A DNA stretch of 32,105 bases from Pustulibacterium marinum (GCF_900116665.1 NZ_FPBK01000004.1:1-32105); one strand, 5' to 3'; shown: positions 24,568 to 32,105, numbered from the stretch's first letter. Notes: generated by a model not told the origin, from the sequence alone. A program made the numbers and translations.

Positions 24568-25215
24568 TTAGTCTATCAACTTATTTTCAATGGCATAGCG
24601 TGTTAACCCTGCCAGATTTCTCACATTTAATTTAGAAATAAGGCTTTTTCGGTAGCTTTCAATCGTGTGCTTGCTTAAAAACAAAGCATCGGCAATTTCT
24701 TGTGTAGTATATTCTTGCGCTATCAGTTTAATAACTTCTTCTTCTCTACTTGTTAACGTGATCTTGGGTGCCGTTTTGGCTTCAAACATAGCATTCATCA
24801 CTACTTGTTTGATACGGTTTGAAAAATAAGGATTGCCTTCTAAAATGGTTCGGATTGCTGTTAACAATTCTTGCTTTTCAGAATTTTTAGAAATATATCC
24901 ATTCACGTTGGCTTCGGTAAGGTTTTTAATGGTATCGGCATCTTCCAGCATACTTACTACCAATGTTTTTATATTCGGAAACATTTCTTTGACCGCTTTG
25001 TTCAACGCCACACCATCCATATCGGGCATGTTGATATCGGTAATGATAAGGTCTATTGCTTCACCTCCATTGATCTGAAGGTATTTTAGTACTTGTGCGC
25101 CGTTGCTAGCGGTTAACACTACTTCTATATCTGGTTCGTGGGTTAAAATACTTTTAACGCCATCTATAAACATGGCGTGATCATCTGCTATGATCATTTG
25201 ATAGGGTTTGCTCAT
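24568..25215 (-). CDS. NarL/LuxR-type response regulator
   Basis: The 215-residue protein has an N-terminal receiver with acidic pocket Asp11-Asp12 (IIADDHAMF), phosphoacceptor Asp60 in IITDINMPDMDG, switch Ser88 in VVSML and Lys110 in YISKNS. A C-terminal GerE-type helix-turn-helix follows at about 153-215 (LTSREEEVIKLIAQEYTT, with recognition helix LSKHTIESYRKSL). It is a DNA-binding transcription factor activated by phosphorylation. Its start overlaps the stop of the kinase gene by four bases (25212-25215), so the kinase is its partner. Targets are unknown. The neighbouring membrane genes are candidates by position only. Confidence 0.96.
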   Translation of the reverse strand: MSKPYQMIIADDHAMFIDGVKSILTHEPDIEVVLTASNGAQVLKYLQINGGEAIDLIITDINMPDMDGVALNKAVKEMFPNIKTLVVSMLEDADTIKNLTEANVNGYISKNSEKQELLTAIRTILEGNPYFSNRIKQVVMNAMFEAKTAPKITLTSREEEVIKLIAQEYTTQEIADALFLSKHTIESYRKSLISKLNVRNLAGLTRYAIENKLID

Positions 25216-27119
25216 GACGATGCTTTTGGTATGCTTATACTTACTACGGTTCCGCGTTGTGGCGCACTGTCAATAGCCAATGTTCCGTGCAACGTTTCTA
25301 CTCTGTAAATGATGTTTTTTAATCCGATTCCCTGTGCCGATTTTTCAGTATCGAATCCTTTACCGTCATCTTCATACAACAGTTCAATACTTTCTTCCTC
25401 AGGTACTACACTTACTTGCAGATTAATCTGCTGGGCAGCTGCGTGTTTTACCGCGTTGGTCATCAACTCTTTAATTATGTTGAACAACACTACTTGAATG
25501 GCAGGATCTATGGTATTGATAGCCGCTTCCGGAAACGATTGAAAATGAATTGTGAAGTTTTGATGCTTCGCTATATCGTCTACATAATGGGCTATCAACT
25601 TGGTGAATGCTTTTTCTTTAAAAGCCTTGGGTAAAAGACTGTGCGAGATCTCCCTTACCTGTTCATAGGTGCTGTCTACTTGTTGTATCAGCGTATGCAT
25701 CTCTTGATCTTCCTGTGGAAGCGTATGCATTTTTAATTTAATTCCTGCTAAATTTCCACCAATACTATCATGCAATTCTCTGGCAATACGGCCACGTTCT
25801 TTATTTTGCGCTTCCATGGCTGTTTTTACCAAATCTAATTCTTGCTTTTGCAATAACGATTCCACTTCTTGCTTGTTCATGGCTTCTTGTTGCTGATTGA
25901 GTAAACTCTGCGTTTGTAATTTTTGGTAGTATAAAACCAATAATAAAATAATGGGAATTAAAATTACCAGAAACCCAATTAGAAACGCATTCTTAATTGT
26001 TTTTTGTCGGTCTATTTCTGCTTCTTTTTGCAATTGTTCTTTTTGCAAGGCATCAATAGCTCTTTCTTTCTTGAGGGTTTCATATTTAGTCTCAATATCT
26101 TTTACCAAACGTTGATTTTGTTTAGAAGCAATTTCTCTATTCAATACTTGATTTTGTGTCATTAACCCATAGGCATTCTTATAGTCTTTTTTAGCTACGT
26201 ACAATCTGGTTAACTCTTGTATCACACTTCTTTGCAACTCTAACCGATTCCATGACAAGGTATTGGCATAAGCCGTAGACAAGGCAATTTCTGCAATAAA
26301 ATATTCTTCCTTTTCTCTGTAGATACTTCCTTCGGCAATAGTTGCTTTGATATATAAATCGTAAAATCCCTGAGCTAGCGCTTCTTTTTTAGTAGTTTCA
26401 AAAACAGCAATAGCTTCTTTGGTGTTACCTTCCCGTGTCCAAACCCTTGCTCTTTGAATAGCCACGCGCAAAGCCAAAGCGGGTTGTTGTTGAATCTTCG
26501 GATGTGACAATGCATTGGTATACCACTGCTTGGCATTTTCTAATTGTTGTTGCACAAAATAAGCATCGCCCTGATTGGCCATCACTGCCAACCGAACGTT
26601 TAGTGGTAAAGACGCTTGCAGCAGCCTATCTAAAATAGGCTGTGCTTTTGCTACAGTACCTTTGAACAAGTATGTTCTGGCTAAACCTAACTGCAAGTAT
26701 GCCTGTATAGCAGTTTCGCTGTCTTCATCTACCGAAATTCCCTGAATAAAAGCTGCAATGGCTTCGTCTAGCAAACCTATCTCTCTTTTTCCGGTAGCCT
26801 CTAGAAAATAAGCTTTTTGCAGGTAGTATAAATGCTCTTTATGTTGTGCTGCAATATCAGGTAGCAACTGATGCATTTTGTTTCCGTAAGCCAATACAGA
26901 ATCAGCCAAATCAGTTTTTACAAAAGCTTCTCCTATGGTATCTATGTAGGCTATTCTTTGCAAGGGTGTTGTAGCCTCCTGAAGTTTGTCGTACCATTCG
27001 GGACTTACATCTATAGGGACTACTCCAAATGCTCTGAAATGGCTTTCTTGGTCTTGCGCCATTCCAAAGTGCATCCCAAACAACAATAACAGTAATGCTA
27101 TAGCCAGGCTATATTTCAT
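25212..27119 (-). CDS. TPR-type sensor histidine kinase (HisKA_3)
   Basis: The 635-residue protein has a signal peptide at 1-21 (ending GMAQ) and a periplasmic region of TPR-like helical repeats at roughly 95-330 (LGLARTYLFKGTVAKAQ, NQGDAYFVQQQLENAKQWY). A coiled coil at 335-375 precedes a transmembrane helix at 378-397. The cytoplasmic core holds the HisKA_3 phosphoacceptor His450 in GRIARELHDSIGGNLAGIK, the N box KELMTNAVKHA (550-560), G1 DDGKGFD (584-590) and G2 GIGLKNI (597-603). This layout is standard for Bacteroidota kinases paired with NarL-type regulators, as here with a four-base overlap. TPR ligands are usually proteins or peptides, and the signal is not known. Confidence 0.95.
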   Translation of the reverse strand: MKYSLAIALLLLLFGMHFGMAQDQESHFRAFGVVPIDVSPEWYDKLQEATTPLQRIAYIDTIGEAFVKTDLADSVLAYGNKMHQLLPDIAAQHKEHLYYLQKAYFLEATGKREIGLLDEAIAAFIQGISVDEDSETAIQAYLQLGLARTYLFKGTVAKAQPILDRLLQASLPLNVRLAVMANQGDAYFVQQQLENAKQWYTNALSHPKIQQQPALALRVAIQRARVWTREGNTKEAIAVFETTKKEALAQGFYDLYIKATIAEGSIYREKEEYFIAEIALSTAYANTLSWNRLELQRSVIQELTRLYVAKKDYKNAYGLMTQNQVLNREIASKQNQRLVKDIETKYETLKKERAIDALQKEQLQKEAEIDRQKTIKNAFLIGFLVILIPIILLLVLYYQKLQTQSLLNQQQEAMNKQEVESLLQKQELDLVKTAMEAQNKERGRIARELHDSIGGNLAGIKLKMHTLPQEDQEMHTLIQQVDSTYEQVREISHSLLPKAFKEKAFTKLIAHYVDDIAKHQNFTIHFQSFPEAAINTIDPAIQVVLFNIIKELMTNAVKHAAAQQINLQVSVVPEEESIELLYEDDGKGFDTEKSAQGIGLKNIIYRVETLHGTLAIDSAPQRGTVVSISIPKASS

Positions 27120-27386
27120 TTGTAAACAATTTCTGGTGCAAAGAAACTATTTCTTGAAAAAGCTGCCTATTCAAACAACGATATTAACAGAAGTTTCTAT
27201 TGGTACGCTACGAAAAGTATATCATCAACTTGTTTGTTAGTTTTAGGTACCAACTCATAGTTCATGGTTTAATCGTTTTAATACCCTATAAAGTTTTTCA
27301 CTGATTCTTCTTAACAGTGCTTTAGGTAATAAGCTATTTTTCTGTTAATACAAAACAGGAAATATGCTACCATTACACAACTTAAC

Positions 27387-27394
27387 TAATTTTG
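27387..27394 (+). promoter_or_regulatory. Possible -7 promoter box
   Basis: TAATTTTG fits TAnnTTTG exactly, but no convincing TTG lies 19-21 bp upstream. If real, it drives the gene at 27422 and rules out the TTG at 27392 as start. Confidence 0.35.
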
Positions 27395-27421
27395 CGATTA
27401 TATATTATCCAAATACATACT

Positions 27422-27874
27422 TTGCTAGACAATCAAAAACTATATACGTTAGCAGAAATAGAACCACTCATTAGAGTAAATGCTATTATTGACGGAAGAT
27501 CTGGTGGCTTCGTTATAGGAGATCTTTCATTAGATACTATTCAACTGATGCGTGAGCATCAACAGGAAGGTTTTTATGAAATAGTTACCACAGTGCATCC
27601 GGGATCTTATATTTTGAACCCTTTTGCTACTGCCCAAAAAAGGTACAACCTGCTACAATTAAATGCCGAATTTCCTGAGCTGGAGAAAGTGTTGTTTAAT
27701 GATGAAATTCCTGATAATATAAAAACTCTTGATGCTAGGCCAGCTCGTAAAGAACATCAGGGACAGCATAAAATCATCTTTATAGACCAACTATCGCAGC
27801 AGATCATCAATCCTTACGCTACGCAAAAACAGTTACAAGCGTTAGATACACTAAACCGAAATTATAGTAAGTAA
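27422..27874 (+). CDS. Uncharacterised protein with two INP(F/Y)AT motifs
   Basis: It encodes about 150 residues, cytoplasmic by appearance, with no membrane segment or signal peptide. The start is uncertain: no ATG precedes residue ~43, the TTG at 27392 falls inside a possible -7 box, and the in-frame TTG at 27422 is the next choice. The protein contains DGRSGGFVIGDLS, then ILNPFATAQK in the middle and IINPYATQKQ near the C-terminus, an apparent repeated motif. I recognise no family. It sits 272 bp or more downstream of the divergent kinase and 40 bp upstream of a macroglobulin remnant. It may be an accessory gene or itself partly decayed. Confidence 0.5.
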   Translation: MLDNQKLYTLAEIEPLIRVNAIIDGRSGGFVIGDLSLDTIQLMREHQQEGFYEIVTTVHPGSYILNPFATAQKRYNLLQLNAEFPELEKVLFNDEIPDNIKTLDARPARKEHQGQHKIIFIDQLSQQIINPYATQKQLQALDTLNRNYSK

Positions 27875-27913
27875 CTCACCTTTTCAATGGTTTTTCTATT
27901 ATACCATACTTTA

Positions 27914-28390
27914 CACCGTTACCATAGAATTTGCAACAGGTGCTGATACTTTTCCGTACGAATTGAATATTGTAAGGATACTAAAAAAACCAACTACGAC
28001 TTTGTTTGTAAAGCTCGGGTTGTTAAATACATGCAACAGCAACAAATGAATGTTGGTGAAACCTTGCGTTTACATACTACAATAACCAATACTACCAACA
28101 GTCCTATTACTATGGTAATGGCCATGATTGGGATTCCTAGTGGAGTTTCGGTAGCATCTTGGCAATTTAAAGAATTGACTGAAAAAGCAAAAGCAGATTA
28201 TGTAAAGCTCTTTGATAATCATTTGGTATGCTATTGGAAAGAAATGAATTCTAACGAAGTTAAAACCATTGATCTAGATCTAAAAGCAGAAGTTCCCAGA
28301 GTATACCAAGCCACGGCTACCAATGCCTATTTATATTACACCGACGAATACAAACACTAGATTGGCGAACCTATGTTAGAGATTGAGTAA
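27914..28390 (+). pseudogene. Decayed duplicate of the macroglobulin C-terminus
   Basis: This stretch matches residues ~1373-1530 of the macroglobulin at 18913-23517 almost throughout. Both contain TNTTNSPI, CYWKEMNSNEVKTIDLDLKA and NAYLYYTDEYKH. Damage is visible: a 1-bp deletion near 27973-27977 breaks the frame, and the Trp codon after EYKH is a TAG stop (28358-28360). The last bases still read GEPMLEIE then a stop at 28388-28390. The rest of the second macroglobulin is missing. A 109-residue frame from an ATG at 28031 is probably not a real protein. Identity looks like 85% or a little higher by eye. Confidence 0.9.
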
Positions 28391-28406
28391 TTGGCATGAT
28401 TCATGA

Positions 28407-28424
28407 ATAGTTTTAATAAACTAT
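28407..28424. promoter_or_regulatory. Perfect 7-bp dyad just upstream of a lipoprotein gene
   Basis: ATAGTTT-TAAT-AAACTAT ends 4 bp before the ATG at 28429. It could be an operator or a translation-affecting hairpin. AT-rich chance dyads are common here, so this is tentative. Confidence 0.3.
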
Positions 28425-28428
28425 AGTT

Positions 28429-28950
28429 ATGATGAAAAAATTACTAGGATTTGGTGTATTGGTTGGTATATTTATTTCCTTAGGTTGCAGTTGTCCACCG
28501 CCGAAAAAACATAAAGATGCTTTGCTTCTTAATCTAGAAATAGCCGAATGTGTTTTTATTGGTGATGTCATAGCAGTAGATTCCTTAAACCATCGATTTA
28601 CTGTGAGAGTTACGGAATCTTTAGATGGTGGAGACGCAGAGGGAAATATTTATGAAGGAAGCTATGGTGATTGTAACCATCGCATTTTAAAAAAAGAAAA
28701 ATGGATTTTTTATGGAGGTTATAGTGGGTCTGATTATTTTTCTCCCATAGGTTGCGGAATTAGCAGACCTTATAATTCTCCTAAAAGCACAGCTATTTCA
28801 GAGTTATTAATTCTTCCTCCACCACCAGATACATATGAACAAGTAGATTTTTCTAAATATTTAGATTCCTGTAATATCGTTCAAGATCAATTAGCACATA
28901 AATTACTCATGGAAGAACTACACTATTTACGAACATTACGAGATTTCTAA
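28429..28950 (+). CDS. Cys-rich lipoprotein, possibly TIMP/netrin (NTR)-like
   Basis: The 173-residue protein has a lipoprotein signal: hydrophobic leader, then FISLGC with the lipidated Cys20. The mature part begins C-S-C (20-22), then AECVFIGDVIAV (Cys41), a strand RFTVRVTESLDG, GSYGDC (Cys82), EKWIFYGGY, and IGCG (Cys109). This order (CxC start, VFxGxV strand, xVxE, late Cys and a WxFY strand) recalls TIMP/NTR-type OB folds seen in bacterial lipoproteins. The match is from memory and uncertain. NTR domains occur at the C-terminus of complement-type macroglobulins, and the gene directly follows a macroglobulin remnant, which may be coincidence. Confidence 0.75.
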   Translation: MMKKLLGFGVLVGIFISLGCSCPPPKKHKDALLLNLEIAECVFIGDVIAVDSLNHRFTVRVTESLDGGDAEGNIYEGSYGDCNHRILKKEKWIFYGGYSGSDYFSPIGCGISRPYNSPKSTAISELLILPPPPDTYEQVDFSKYLDSCNIVQDQLAHKLLMEELHYLRTLRDF

Positions 28951-28979
28951 GCTTCATGAAATACATGGGGATTTTGATT

Positions 28980-29690
28980 TTAAGAAACCCATAAAGTATC
29001 TCGTTCTATAACTTTCCAATGACCTTCTTCTTTTACGCAAAACACAATACTACCAGAACCACATAACTCTCCACAGCTTATAATTACATAAAATATAGCT
29101 TTGTTCTGTGTTTTATTCATCTTTATATCCGAAAAGTATATGGAAGCTACGTATCTATAAGAACTACTTTTCCAATACACATTATCTTCTTTTTCTAACT
29201 CATTTAAATCTTTGATTTGATATTTCCCCGTATCGTTTAGTTGATGTACATCAAATGAACTTTTTTGATACTGTGTACTATCCACCAAAGCTATAAACAG
29301 TTGGTCAAAGTCAGATGAAGCAATTGCATCTGAGTAATAACCTTTTGGAAATAAACTATCTTTAGTGTCCCAATATCTAAACGCTTGTTTTGGATTTATA
29401 TAAAAAGGAGCTATGCCAATTACTAAATCTGCCGTATCCAGCTGAGGGTGTTCCAGTACTTTTTTTAATTTACTTTGTTTTTGAAAAAACTCAATAGAAT
29501 CTTGTTTTGTTTTTGCATATTCCAATGGCACGGGCGGTAAAGGTGGCTCTTCATAATAATAATCTGTACCTATGAGCTCTAAAAAAACATTGTTTAGCAA
29601 AGTTATTTTTTCTGTAGCAGGTTTTGTTGATGAGCTACAACTAACCAGACACATAGCGCATAACCAACTAATAATTAATATGTTTTTCAT
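28980..29690 (-). CDS. Lipoprotein of unknown function
   Basis: The 236-residue protein has a leader ending LVSC, so Cys18 is the probable lipidation site. A Pro-rich segment (EEPPLPPVPLEY) follows near residue 47. The C-terminal half contains paired Cys residues (ISCGELCGSGSIVFC), so disulphides are likely. I recognise no domain. It is the last gene of a three-gene minus-strand run, 17 bp after the gene at 29708, and convergent with the Cys-rich lipoprotein gene. Confidence 0.75.
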   Translation of the reverse strand: MKNILIISWLCAMCLVSCSSSTKPATEKITLLNNVFLELIGTDYYYEEPPLPPVPLEYAKTKQDSIEFFQKQSKLKKVLEHPQLDTADLVIGIAPFYINPKQAFRYWDTKDSLFPKGYYSDAIASSDFDQLFIALVDSTQYQKSSFDVHQLNDTGKYQIKDLNELEKEDNVYWKSSSYRYVASIYFSDIKMNKTQNKAIFYVIISCGELCGSGSIVFCVKEEGHWKVIERDTLWVS

Positions 29691-29707
29691 ACCTATATTG
29701 TTTCCTT

Positions 29708-30277
29708 TTAGAAAAATCCGGGAGCACGACTAACTGTTATTGTTTTTGCCTTTCTCAAATGGATCTGTTTTCTATTTCTAATTTTTTTATTCTTTAATTG
29801 TTTAATATTACTATAATCTATTTCACAATTTAAAGGTAAATTCAATTGAAACTCCCCATTTTCATTGGTTCTTGTTTCATAAATTGTATCATCATCTTTA
29901 AGATAAACATAGATAGCGCGTTCTTTTAAAATTTCTCTATCTTCATCAATGGCTATCCCCTTTATCAAGCAAGAATCTGCATGTTGCACATGTGTTTGAC
30001 CATATGCTGAAAACATAAAGGTTGTGCCTATAAATAAAGAAGAAGCAATGGTTATTTTTTTCAATTGCTTCATTTTCAAGAACAGCTCCAACTGATGATT
30101 CGACAAGATGACACACTTCTTTTTTCCAAAATAGTTTTTAACAATACTCTCTATGGATTTGTTTGACAAATTAGGCAACGTAGTCATACATTTTTCACAT
30201 AATTTTTCATCACTTGTTCCTTTCATTTGATCACAATCTTCGAGACATGGATTGTTTTGTAATAATTCCTTTTTCAT
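29708..30277 (-). CDS. Cys-motif N-terminus plus transmembrane helix plus carboxypeptidase-regulatory-like domain
   Basis: The protein has 189 residues. The N-terminus has Cys11, Cys15, Cys27 and Cys30 (CLEDC...CEKCM), followed by a further Cys55. This matches, in order, the C..M....rhC..C module seen at the N-terminus of many Bacteroidota CarboxypepD-reg proteins and likely binds a metal or sits in the cytoplasm. A transmembrane helix follows at about 74-93 (ending AYGQ), then a short beta-sandwich (IKGIAIDEDREILKERAIYVYL...NENGEFQLNLP). Its ATG follows the stop of the upstream gene with no gap (TAGATG), so the two are one operon. The function is unknown. Confidence 0.75.
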   Translation of the reverse strand: MKKELLQNNPCLEDCDQMKGTSDEKLCEKCMTTLPNLSNKSIESIVKNYFGKKKCVILSNHQLELFLKMKQLKKITIASSLFIGTTFMFSAYGQTHVQHADSCLIKGIAIDEDREILKERAIYVYLKDDDTIYETRTNENGEFQLNLPLNCEIDYSNIKQLKNKKIRNRKQIHLRKAKTITVSRAPGFF

Positions 30278-30796
30278 CTACTTACAATTTTTTAAAACCT
30301 CCCATGCAACCGTAACGGTTAAGGTTGCCGGATCGTACTTAAAATCAGTGATGGGGTCTATACAGGTTATAGGTACAAACCCTTGTTTTAATTGACTGGT
30401 ATCTGTATACCCTAAAAAACTACCATAACAATATACTTTGTAACAATATTTCTTTTCTAAATCGGTCAACGTTTCATACTGGTTTTCACCTATAAAATTA
30501 AATACTGGAAATGCTATAGTTCCCAAGGCTATTGAATCATTAGATAGCGGTATATGTTGAAGCACTACTTTCAGATCCATTTGCGAAAAAACCAAGTCGG
30601 CATGTGTACCTTCTTTGGGCATGGAAAGTTGGAAATTTCCATCATAGTCCGAAGTTACTTTTTCAGTAGATCAATCCCAATAAATATCTACTCCAGGCAT
30701 ACCAGAACCTTCCATAACCGTAATACCTGTTACTTGTGCATACATTGTAGTAGCGCAACCTATTACTAAAACCAGTAACCATGGTATTGTTTTCAT
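30278..30796 (-). pseudogene. Exported carboxypeptidase-regulatory-domain protein interrupted by an in-frame TGA
   Basis: From the ATG at 30796 the frame gives a leader MKTIPWLLVLVIGCATTMYA, then VTGITVMEGSGMPGVDIYWD. A TGA at 30673-30671 (codon 42) follows, and then STEKVTSDYDGNFQL and on to the TAG at 30280-30278, 172 codons in all. The two halves form one CarboxypepD-type sandwich (G-M-P-G-V...DYDGNF), so the stop is a point nonsense change, perhaps from GGA or TGG. The portion from the ATG at 30622 is open for 114 codons but starts mid-domain. It may be a pseudogene, a phase-variable state or a sequence error. The downstream genes could still be transcribed. Confidence 0.75.
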
Positions 30797-30901
30797 AAGG
30801 ATTTTGATTTTAAATTATTGTTAGTTTCTATCTTCTTTGGTGAATTTTCAATTTGATTGATTACCTCCTCAATATACAACCTTTTTACAAACCAAACTCT
30901 C

Positions 30902-30948
30902 AACCTATAAAAACAAAGTAGTATTAATAAGTCTTATAGGTTAACCTA
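30902..30948. promoter_or_regulatory. Inverted repeats upstream of the minus-strand operon
   Basis: AACCTATAA (30902-30910) and TTATAGGTT (30934-30942) are perfect 9-bp inverted arms 23 bp apart. The 12-bp palindrome TAGGTTAACCTA lies at 30937-30948, so the half site AACCTA occurs three times. They sit 106 bp upstream of the operon beginning at 30796, and 22 bp past the stop of the gene at 30970. An operator is possible. The region 30797-30969 otherwise holds no gene. Confidence 0.4.
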
Positions 30949-30969
30949 AATCTTTTTTATATGTATGCT

Positions 30970-31614
30970 TTATTCTATTCGATTAAACATATTTTTATAA
31001 TTAAACTCATCAATAATCTCATCGCAAATTGCGTTCAGTTTAACTAATTTGAGTTCGTTGTTTGTTTTATAATTTAAATTCGGATTATCCTTTTCAGTTG
31101 TTAAATTGAAAGTGTTAAAACGATTAGTAAATTCGGTTGACTTGGTAAAAAACCAAAAATACCTCTGTGGTTGATGATTTTGAGATAAAATATTTTTATA
31201 AACCAATCCATTTTTTCCTATGCTATCAGGCTTTGATTGATAATATTTTACTTTTTCAGACTTTAGTTTTTCAATATTCTTTTTATAGAGATTAATTAGT
31301 TTTGAATCAGATAATTTCAGTGAATTAAAACCACCACAGTTATCATATTTTTTCACATAACTGTCTTTTCCATTTTTCCAAAATGCATACATAGTAAAAT
31401 AAGTCCCATTTGAATTACAAGAATTTGAGTCGTTCAAATCATAAATGTACACACTACCATAAGTAATTCGTTTTACTACAAAAAAATCTGAAATTCCTTT
31501 TTCATTTAATTTCGTTTTAAATTCTAAAATAAATGAATCAGTTCGGTCATTTTTTTCTTGTCCGAAGGTTAGATTAAAAATCAGAACTAAAATAATACCT
31601 AAAGATTTCTGCAT
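30970..31614 (-). CDS. Exported protein of unknown function
   Basis: The 214-residue protein has a signal peptide (MQKSLGIILVLIFNLTFGQ). The mature part is rich in Asn, Lys and Tyr, with two Cys-containing segments (NDSNSCNSNGTY and KYDNCGGFNS). No motif or family is recognised. The coding DNA is more A+T-rich than the core genes of the window, which fits recent acquisition. It is probably co-transcribed with the small membrane gene 39 bp upstream. Confidence 0.7.
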   Translation of the reverse strand: MQKSLGIILVLIFNLTFGQEKNDRTDSFILEFKTKLNEKGISDFFVVKRITYGSVYIYDLNDSNSCNSNGTYFTMYAFWKNGKDSYVKKYDNCGGFNSLKLSDSKLINLYKKNIEKLKSEKVKYYQSKPDSIGKNGLVYKNILSQNHQPQRYFWFFTKSTEFTNRFNTFNLTTEKDNPNLNYKTNNELKLVKLNAICDEIIDEFNYKNMFNRIE

Positions 31615-31653
31615 GATTTTTCAATTATTCAATTGTTTCTGTATTTATTGTAA

Positions 31654-31854
31654 TTATGAAAAATATCTATAAATTCCAGCAATTCCAATCATAAAAAAAG
31701 CAATTAATGCGCCAATTATCTTAATACTAGAAGACTTAAGCATATAATCATCTTTTCTCATTTTATTCCAATCTTTGATTTCGTAATATCCCCAGAATAT
31801 TGACATCAATAAACAAAGTATTCCTAAAATTAGTTCAAATTCTTTCGTATTCAT
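31654..31854 (-). CDS. Small two-helix membrane protein
   Basis: The 66-residue protein has two transmembrane helices (about 6-25 and 43-63) joined by a charged loop (EIKDWNKMRKDDYMLKS). No family is recognised. It lies 39 bp upstream of the exported-protein gene on the same strand. The 251 bp to its right hold no gene, only AT-rich DNA and a 21-bp tandem repeat. Confidence 0.6.
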   Translation of the reverse strand: MNTKEFELILGILCLLMSIFWGYYEIKDWNKMRKDDYMLKSSSIKIIGALIAFFMIGIAGIYRYFS

Positions 31855-31986
31855 ATTTCAGTCAAATGTTTTACAACTCATGTAATCCTAACCAATATAC
31901 AACTTTTATGCGTTTAAAGAATTCTAAGAACACTTTTAAGGTTATAAATTTTGTTGTGATGTATTAAAATAGACGCTAAAAGATGT

Positions 31987-32105
31987 ATGCAAAGCCGTTT
32001 TGCAAGTATGCAAAGCCATTTTGTATGTATGCAAAATCGTTTTGTATGTATGCAAAGCCATTTTGTATGTATGCAAAGCCGTTTTGTATGTATGCAAAGC
32101 CGTTT
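31987..32105. repeat. 21-bp tandem repeat, at least 5.7 copies, running off the right edge
   Basis: Units ATGCAAAGCC(G/A)TTTTGTATGT start at 31987, 32008, 32029, 32050, 32071 and 32092. The first ends GCAAGT instead of GTATGT, and the third has AATC for AGCC. The unit length is a multiple of three, so frames stay open through it on both strands, but no start context or neighbour makes it coding. Within the unit, TGCAAA and TTTTG(T/C)A are near-inverted, so each unit can form a small hairpin. Confidence 0.95.

Noticed and set aside
28031-28360. 109-residue stand-alone protein
   Set aside because: It is an internal piece of the macroglobulin C-terminus cut by a frameshift upstream and a nonsense codon at its end, with no start context.
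30671-30673. Selenocysteine codon
   Set aside because: The TGA sits at a loop position in a CarboxypepD-type domain with no redox motif, and no selenocysteine machinery or insertion hairpin is visible.
30840-30870. Leader peptide with an AGGAGG ribosome-binding site on the minus strand
   Set aside because: Shine-Dalgarno sites are of little use in Bacteroidota, and the frame after it is only about seven codons with no attenuator fold.
31987-32105. CRISPR array
   Set aside because: The 21-bp units follow each other directly with no spacers, and no cas gene is near.

Overview
The window comes from a chromosome of Bacteroidota, most likely a marine-type Flavobacteriaceae. The DNA is AT-rich. 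Signal peptides end in the typical ...AQ. Two promoters fit the Bacteroidota pattern TTG-N19-TAnnTTTG or nearly so. There is a SusC-type barrel with the usual carboxypeptidase-regulatory domain, and family choices (DUF2809, DUF805, PAS kinases with SHQLRSH, TPR/HisKA_3 kinases) that suit this group. No rRNA, tRNA or CRISPR array was seen.

Layout. (1) 1-3260 is a worn accessory zone. It holds the 5' part of an IS1182-type element, an S41-protease-like gene flanked by a complex imperfect palindrome, a truncated second IS1182 copy, the last ~70 codons of a GH43 arabinanase, and a 126-bp tandem repeat. (2) 3288-15888 is mostly housekeeping or signalling: a methyltransferase, aldo/keto reductase, M1 aminopeptidase plus GNAT, DUF2809, class I glutamine amidotransferase, a PAS histidine kinase with a CheY-like receiver, an intact GH43 enzyme, a membrane protein/XRE pair, and an HD hydrolase. 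(3) 16144-23517 is the core of interest, a two-gene operon described below. (4) 23639-27119 holds DUF805, a four-helix membrane protein, and a NarL-type response regulator with its TPR histidine kinase. (5) 27392-32105 is an accessory tail: a decayed duplicate of the C-terminus of the alpha-2-macroglobulin gene, small lipoproteins, an operon starting with a nonsense-broken CarboxypepD-type gene, two small unknown genes, and a 21-bp tandem repeat at the right edge.

The most striking system is the operon at 16144-23517. The first gene encodes a SusC/RagA-type outer-membrane barrel with a signal peptide and carboxypeptidase-regulatory domain, but no plug domain. The second gene starts 3 bp later and encodes a 1534-residue bacterial alpha-2-macroglobulin with an intact thioester motif (CFEQ). 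That protein carries a complete SusC-style TonB box and plug domain in the place where the macroglobulin bait region is expected. So the plug missing from the barrel is present in its neighbour, and the neighbour occupies the slot normally held by SusD. I infer that the macroglobulin may dock into, gate or energise the barrel in trans. A degraded copy of the macroglobulin C-terminus 4.4 kb downstream suggests the locus was once duplicated.
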